64,000 nt of DNA from Flavobacterium psychrotolerans. GTDB taxonomy: Bacteria > Bacteroidota > Bacteroidia > Flavobacteriales > Flavobacteriaceae. The notes under the pieces were generated by a model that was given only the letters and a program-made list of their open reading frames with translations, was not told where the DNA came from and made no database searches. The stretch spans positions 186,001-250,000 of the forward strand of contig NZ_QCZI01000002.1 of NCBI RefSeq assembly GCF_003097635.1. The letters run 5' to 3'. Shown piece by piece: positions 60,392 through 64,000 of this stretch. Made by a program: the position numbers and the translations under genes. Within the stretch, counting starts at the first letter, position 1, and each line of letters begins with the position of its first letter.

Positions 60392-61249
60392 ATGAAAGGA
60401 ATAATATTAGCAGGTGGTTCGGGCACACGATTGCATCCATTGACATTGGCAGTTAGCAAACAGTTAATGCCAATTTATGATAAACCAATGATTTATTATC
60501 CTTTATCTACATTGATGTGGTCCGGAATCAGAGAAATATTAATTATATCTACTCCCCATGATTTGCCGCTATTTAAACAATTATTGGGTGATGGAAAAAA
60601 ATTAGGATGTCGTTTTGAATACGCTATCCAGGAAAATCCAAACGGTTTGGCAGAGGCTTTCATCATTGGTAAAGAGTTTATTGGAAAGGATAAAGTAGCT
60701 TTAGTGCTTGGGGATAATATTTTTTATGGATCTGGATTGGGAAGAGTACTCCAGAATAATAACAATCCTGATGGAGGAATTATTTATGCCTATCATGTCA
60801 ATGATCCTGAGCGTTATGGAGTAGTTGATTTTGATGCCAATGGTAAAGCACTCTCAATTGAAGAAAAACCAGAAAAACCAAAATCCAATTATGCAATCCC
60901 CGGTCTCTATTTTTATGATAATGATGTGGTAGAAATTGCAGCCAACATTAAACCAAGTCCTAGAGGAGAACTCGAAATTACAGATATTAATAAAGAATAT
61001 CTCCAAAGAGGAAAACTTAAGGTGAGTATTCTTGACAGAGGGACTGCTTGGCTAGACACGGGAACATTCAATTCCCTAATGCAAGCGGGACAATTTGTTC
61101 AAGTTATAGAAGAACGACAAGGATTAAAGATTGGTTCTATTGAAGAAGCGGCCTTTAGAATGGGTTTTATTGATGCTGAACAATTAAAGATTTTAGCACA
61201 ACCCTTGTTAAAAAGTGGTTATGGAACTCATTTGTTAAGTATAATTTAA
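60392..61249 (+). CDS. rfbA: Glucose-1-phosphate thymidylyltransferase
   Basis: A 285-residue nucleotidyltransferase. The signature [51 protein letters not shown] and [12 protein letters not shown] are all present. It joins dTTP and glucose-1-phosphate in the first step of dTDP-L-rhamnose synthesis. It starts 12 bp after the Wzz-like gene and ends 4 bp before rfbC. Confidence 0.95.
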   Translation: MKGIILAGGSGTRLHPLTLAVSKQLMPIYDKPMIYYPLSTLMWSGIREILIISTPHDLPLFKQLLGDGKKLGCRFEYAIQENPNGLAEAFIIGKEFIGKDKVALVLGDNIFYGSGLGRVLQNNNNPDGGIIYAYHVNDPERYGVVDFDANGKALSIEEKPEKPKSNYAIPGLYFYDNDVVEIAANIKPSPRGELEITDINKEYLQRGKLKVSILDRGTAWLDTGTFNSLMQAGQFVQVIEERQGLKIGSIEEAAFRMGFIDAEQLKILAQPLLKSGYGTHLLSII

Positions 61250-61253
61250 TTTC

Positions 61254-61805
61254 ATGAATTTTATTTCTACAAAGATAGAAGGTTGTTATATCATTGAACC
61301 GAACATCATCAAAGATGATAGGGGGTATTTTATGGAAAGTTTCAACGAAAACACTTTTCAAAAAGCGACTGGACAAGGGGTTCATTTTGTTCAAGACAAT
61401 CAATCCTTTTCTACAAAGGGAGTCTTGAGAGGGTTACATTATCAGGTTGGAGAACACAGCCAAGCCAAATTGGTTCGGGTTTTATCGGGTAAAGTTTTAG
61501 ATATAGCTGTTGATATTAGACCTGACTCAAAAACTTTCGGAAAATATGTCTCCGTTTTTCTTTCTGCCGAAAATCAAAACCAATTTTTTATACCAAGAGG
61601 ATTTGCTCATGGCTTTTTAGTGTTAAGCGATACTGCTACTTTTTTTTACAAGTGCGATAATTACTATAATAAAGAATCTGAAGGAGGTGTTTTGTACAAT
61701 GATAAAACACTAAATATAGATTGGAATTTTTCGGAAAATGAACTTATTATTTCAGAAAAAGACAAAAAGCAGCCTATTTTAGAAAAAGCCAGAAAAGTAT
61801 GGTAA
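61254..61805 (+). CDS. rfbC: dTDP-4-dehydrorhamnose 3,5-epimerase
   Basis: A 183-residue cupin-fold epimerase. Conserved blocks are DDRGYFMESFNENTF, GVLRGLHYQ with the active-site His, KLVRVLSGKVLDIAVDIRPD and FFIPRGFAHGFLVLSD. It acts in the third step of dTDP-L-rhamnose synthesis. Its stop overlaps the rfbD start by 7 bp. Confidence 0.95.
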   Translation: MNFISTKIEGCYIIEPNIIKDDRGYFMESFNENTFQKATGQGVHFVQDNQSFSTKGVLRGLHYQVGEHSQAKLVRVLSGKVLDIAVDIRPDSKTFGKYVSVFLSAENQNQFFIPRGFAHGFLVLSDTATFFYKCDNYYNKESEGGVLYNDKTLNIDWNFSENELIISEKDKKQPILEKARKVW

Positions 61806-62635
61806 TTTTAGTAACAGGTGCAAGTGGCCAATTAGGGCAAGCTTTGCAATTTATTGCGGGTAAATATTCTGGAATTCAATTCCATTTTTGTTCTTCATCA
61901 GATTTAGACATTACAAAAAAACAAGCCATAGAGGATGTTTTCAAAGCCACAAACCCTAATTTTTGTGTCAATGCAGCGGCATATACTGCAGTGGATAAAG
62001 CGGAAAGCGAACCTGAAAAAGCACATTTAATTAATGTAGATGGTGCCAAAAATTTAGCCGAAACATGCAAATTTTTTAATACAACCCTAATTCATGTTTC
62101 TACTGATTTTGTTTTCGATGGTTATAAAAATTTGCCTTATACCGAAATAGATCATACAAATCCTCGAGGAATATACGGTAAAACAAAAAGAGAAGGAGAA
62201 CAAAAGATAGCAGAAAATTTAATAGAACATTTTATTATAAGAACGTCTTGGCTCTATTCACAATTTGGAAATAATTTTATGAAAACCATGCTTAGATTAG
62301 CTCAAGATAGAGATTCTTTAAGCGTTGTAAATGACCAAATAGGAACTCCTACTAATGCAATTGATTTGGCAGAAGTGATTATAAAAGTGATTTTCAGCAA
62401 TAGTAAAAACTACGGAATTTATCATTTTAGCAATGAAGGTAGTGCCAGTTGGTATGATTTTGCGAAGAAAATATTTGAAATAAATCAGGTAAACATTGAT
62501 TTAAAGCCTATACTCACTTCGGAATTTCCAACTCTAGCCCAACGTCCTAAATATAGCGTCCTAAATAAATCAAAAATTAAAACCGAATTTAAAATTACTA
62601 TAGACACATGGGAAGATTCTTTGGTAAGAACATAA
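61799..62635 (+). CDS. rfbD: dTDP-4-dehydrorhamnose reductase
   Basis: A 278-residue short-chain reductase. The Rossmann motif is VTGASGQLGQALQF, the active-site region includes STDFVFDG and YGKTKREGEQ (YxxxK), and ARPKYSVLNKSKI is near the C terminus. It makes the final step to dTDP-L-rhamnose. The second-step enzyme RfbB is not in the window. Confidence 0.94.
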   Translation: MVILVTGASGQLGQALQFIAGKYSGIQFHFCSSSDLDITKKQAIEDVFKATNPNFCVNAAAYTAVDKAESEPEKAHLINVDGAKNLAETCKFFNTTLIHVSTDFVFDGYKNLPYTEIDHTNPRGIYGKTKREGEQKIAENLIEHFIIRTSWLYSQFGNNFMKTMLRLAQDRDSLSVVNDQIGTPTNAIDLAEVIIKVIFSNSKNYGIYHFSNEGSASWYDFAKKIFEINQVNIDLKPILTSEFPTLAQRPKYSVLNKSKIKTEFKITIDTWEDSLVRT

Positions 62636-62640
62636 TACGA

Positions 62641-62671
62641 AAAGGAGGCAAAATTTAAACAGCCTCCTTTC
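62641..62671. terminator. Bidirectional terminator between rfbD and the T9SS protein gene
   Basis: A 9-bp stem (aaaggaggc / gcctccttt) with a 12-base loop. The T-run is short on both strands, but it stands at a convergent gene end, 6 bp after rfbD. Confidence 0.55.
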
Positions 62672-62687
62672 TCATACTATTTGTGTA

Positions 62688-64000
62688 TTATTGTTTAATT
62701 ATTTTTTTTGTTTCTACCTTGCCGTCTGAAAATAATTTCAGCAAATATAAACCGTCAGGTAAATTACGAAATTCGATTATAGAATTGATTATAATCCCTA
62801 CTTGTATTAATTTACCTTCAACAGCAAAAATTTCATAAGAAGTAATACCATTTTTTACCCCTGAAATACTTATCATTTCAGTAAACGGATTAGGATAAAC
62901 TTTAAGATTCGTATGTTTTTTTTCATTAATGTCTAGAGAATTGTCTATGGCAATGATGATTCCAAAAGAAACACTTCCGCCAGAATTGTTAGCCGTAACA
63001 GTATAGGTTGCGGTTGAACTAATTACGGTAGGCGTACCGGAAATCACTCCGGTCGAAGTATTAAACGACAATCCGGAAGGCAAACTGGGAGCAATGCTAT
63101 AACTTGAAACGGTTCCAGTAATCGAAGGCAACAAACTTGTAATGGCCGTGTTTTTAGTGAACACGTTCGGTGAATTATAACTCAAAGAATTCGGAGCGAC
63201 ATCATTCACGGTAATCACCACTCCAAAAGAAACACTTCCACCAGAATTGTTAGCCGTAACAGTATAGGTTGCGGTCGAACTAATTACTGTAGGCGTTCCG
63301 GAAATCACCCCACTTGAAGTATTAAATGACAATCCGGAAGGCAAACTCGGCGCAATTCCATAATTCGAAACGGTTCCATTGATTGAAGGCAACAAACTTG
63401 TGATAGCTGTATTTTTAGTGAACACGTTTGGCGATGGATAGCTCAAAGAACTTGGCGCAACATCATTCATGGTAATCACGACCCCAAAAGAAACACTTCC
63501 ACCAGAATTGTTAGCGGTAACAGTATAAGTCGCAGTCGAACTAATTACAGTAGGCGTTCCAGAAATCACTCCGGTCGAAGTATTAAACGACAATCCAGAA
63601 GGCAGACTAGGAGCAATGCCATAGCTAATAACAGCACCACCAGAAACTGTCGGATTTAAATTGGATATTACAGAATTTTTAGTGAACACATTTGGCGAAT
63701 TATAACTCAAAGAATTCGGAGCGACATCATTCACGGTAATCACGACCCCAAAAGAAACACTTCCACCAGAATTGTTAGCGGTAACAGTATAGGTTGCGGT
63801 TGAACTAATTACTGTAGGCGTACCGGAAATCACTCCGGTCGAAGTATTAAACGACAATCCAGAAGGCAAGCTAGGAGCAATGCCATAGCTAATAACAGCA
63901 CCACCAGAAACTGTCGGATTTAAATTGGATATTACAGAATTTTTAGTGAACACATTTGGCGAATTATAACTCAAAGAATTCGGAGCGACATCATTCACGG
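62688..64000 (-). CDS. T9SS-secreted protein with tandem Ig-like (He_PIG-type) repeats, N-terminal part outside window
   Basis: The frame is open to the window edge, so the 5' end is missing; 437 residues are visible. Four repeats of 87-88 residues follow each other, each with APSLPSGLSFNTSTGVISG and TPTVISSTATYTVTANNSGG, the putative Ig (He_PIG) pattern. The C terminus is a type IX sorting domain: NLKVYPNPFTEMISISGV, then YEIFAVEGKLIQ, FRNLPDGLYLLKLFSDGK and VETKKIIKQ. The protein should be exported through the outer membrane and attached to the surface or released; it may act as an adhesin. Confidence 0.88.
   Translation of the reverse strand, partial: VNDVAPNSLSYNSPNVFTKNSVISNLNPTVSGGAVISYGIAPSLPSGLSFNTSTGVISGTPTVISSTATYTVTANNSGGSVSFGVVITVNDVAPNSLSYNSPNVFTKNSVISNLNPTVSGGAVISYGIAPSLPSGLSFNTSTGVISGTPTVISSTATYTVTANNSGGSVSFGVVITMNDVAPSSLSYPSPNVFTKNTAITSLLPSINGTVSNYGIAPSLPSGLSFNTSSGVISGTPTVISSTATYTVTANNSGGSVSFGVVITVNDVAPNSLSYNSPNVFTKNTAITSLLPSITGTVSSYSIAPSLPSGLSFNTSTGVISGTPTVISSTATYTVTANNSGGSVSFGIIIAIDNSLDINEKKHTNLKVYPNPFTEMISISGVKNGITSYEIFAVEGKLIQVGIIINSIIEFRNLPDGLYLLKLFSDGKVETKKIIKQ
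62949..63998 (-). repeat. Four near-identical 261-264-bp coding repeats
   Basis: Units start at 63998, 63734, 63470 and 63209 on the minus strand. Units 1 and 2 have the SGGAVISYGI variant (88 codons), units 3 and 4 the shorter GTVSNYGI/GTVSSYSI variant (87 codons). The DNA is almost identical within the pairs, which indicates recent duplication; more copies may lie beyond the edge. Confidence 0.85.

Noticed and set aside
62949..63998. Regularly spaced identical repeats suggesting a CRISPR array
   Set aside because: The units are 261-264 bp, contiguous without spacers, and are in-frame protein repeats ending in a T9SS sorting domain.

Overview
The window looks like a piece of a Flavobacterium-like chromosome (Flavobacteriaceae, Bacteroidota). 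The DNA is AT-rich. Many genes are preceded by a TAnnTTTG -7 box, the promoter signature of this phylum. One protein carries a type IX secretion (T9SS) C-terminal sorting tail, and the gene content (GH3-family protein, DUF4175 protein, short NuoG, OmpH-like lipoprotein) fits the same group. No rRNA, CRISPR array or intact transposon was seen; one tRNA (Cys) is present.

Layout. 1-6062 (+): end of a TetR-type regulator followed by a tripartite RND efflux operon (TolC-like, adaptor, pump). 6343-7950 (-): a small membrane protein and a Gfo/Idh/MocA oxidoreductase. 8090-22076 (-): a complete 14-subunit NADH:quinone oxidoreductase operon, nuoA to nuoN, with two unrelated genes inside it: a four-helix-bundle (23S rRNA IVP-type) gene between nuoF and nuoG, and an ORF6N-domain gene between nuoH and nuoI. 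22363-30400 (-): cold-shock protein, aspS, an unknown lipoprotein/beta-barrel pair, a Pif1-like helicase and an OmpH-like lipoprotein. 30652-38000 (-): methyltransferase, small lipoprotein, mnmG, ybeY and a 1127-residue DUF4175 protein, with three 16-bp parS palindromes around mnmG. 38178-49272: gltX, a band-7 protein, a three-gene membrane/envelope cassette, glnS with an extra C-terminal domain, folB, tRNA-Cys, a LysE-type exporter, a head-GIN protein and rnr. 49273-50261: a long, extremely AT-rich stretch with no gene. 50262-62635 (mostly +): rpiB, a CDF metal exporter, tex, two tatA copies (-), an M23 peptidase, a GH3-family protein, a CarboxypepD_reg-like protein, a DUF6909-like protein, a Wzz-like protein and rfbA/rfbC/rfbD. 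62688-64000 (-): the C-terminal part of a T9SS-secreted protein made of near-identical Ig-like repeats.

Three observations stand out. First, gene direction flips from mostly minus to mostly plus across the AT-rich gap at 49.3-50.3 kb, and three parS sites lie 15-18 kb away; together these suggest that the replication origin region is in or near this window. Second, several intergenic junctions hold arrays with an exact 7-bp period (nuoB/nuoA, both sides of the IVP gene, mnmG upstream, folB upstream, rnr upstream, and possibly the tex flanks), which look like one dispersed family of heptameric repeats. Third, the nuo operon has been interrupted three times by such material without loss of any subunit gene. 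No clearly new multi-gene defence or metabolic system was recognised. The least explained proteins are the lipoprotein/barrel pair at 24.8-27.1 kb, the DUF6909-like protein at 57.7 kb and the C-terminal extension of GlnS.
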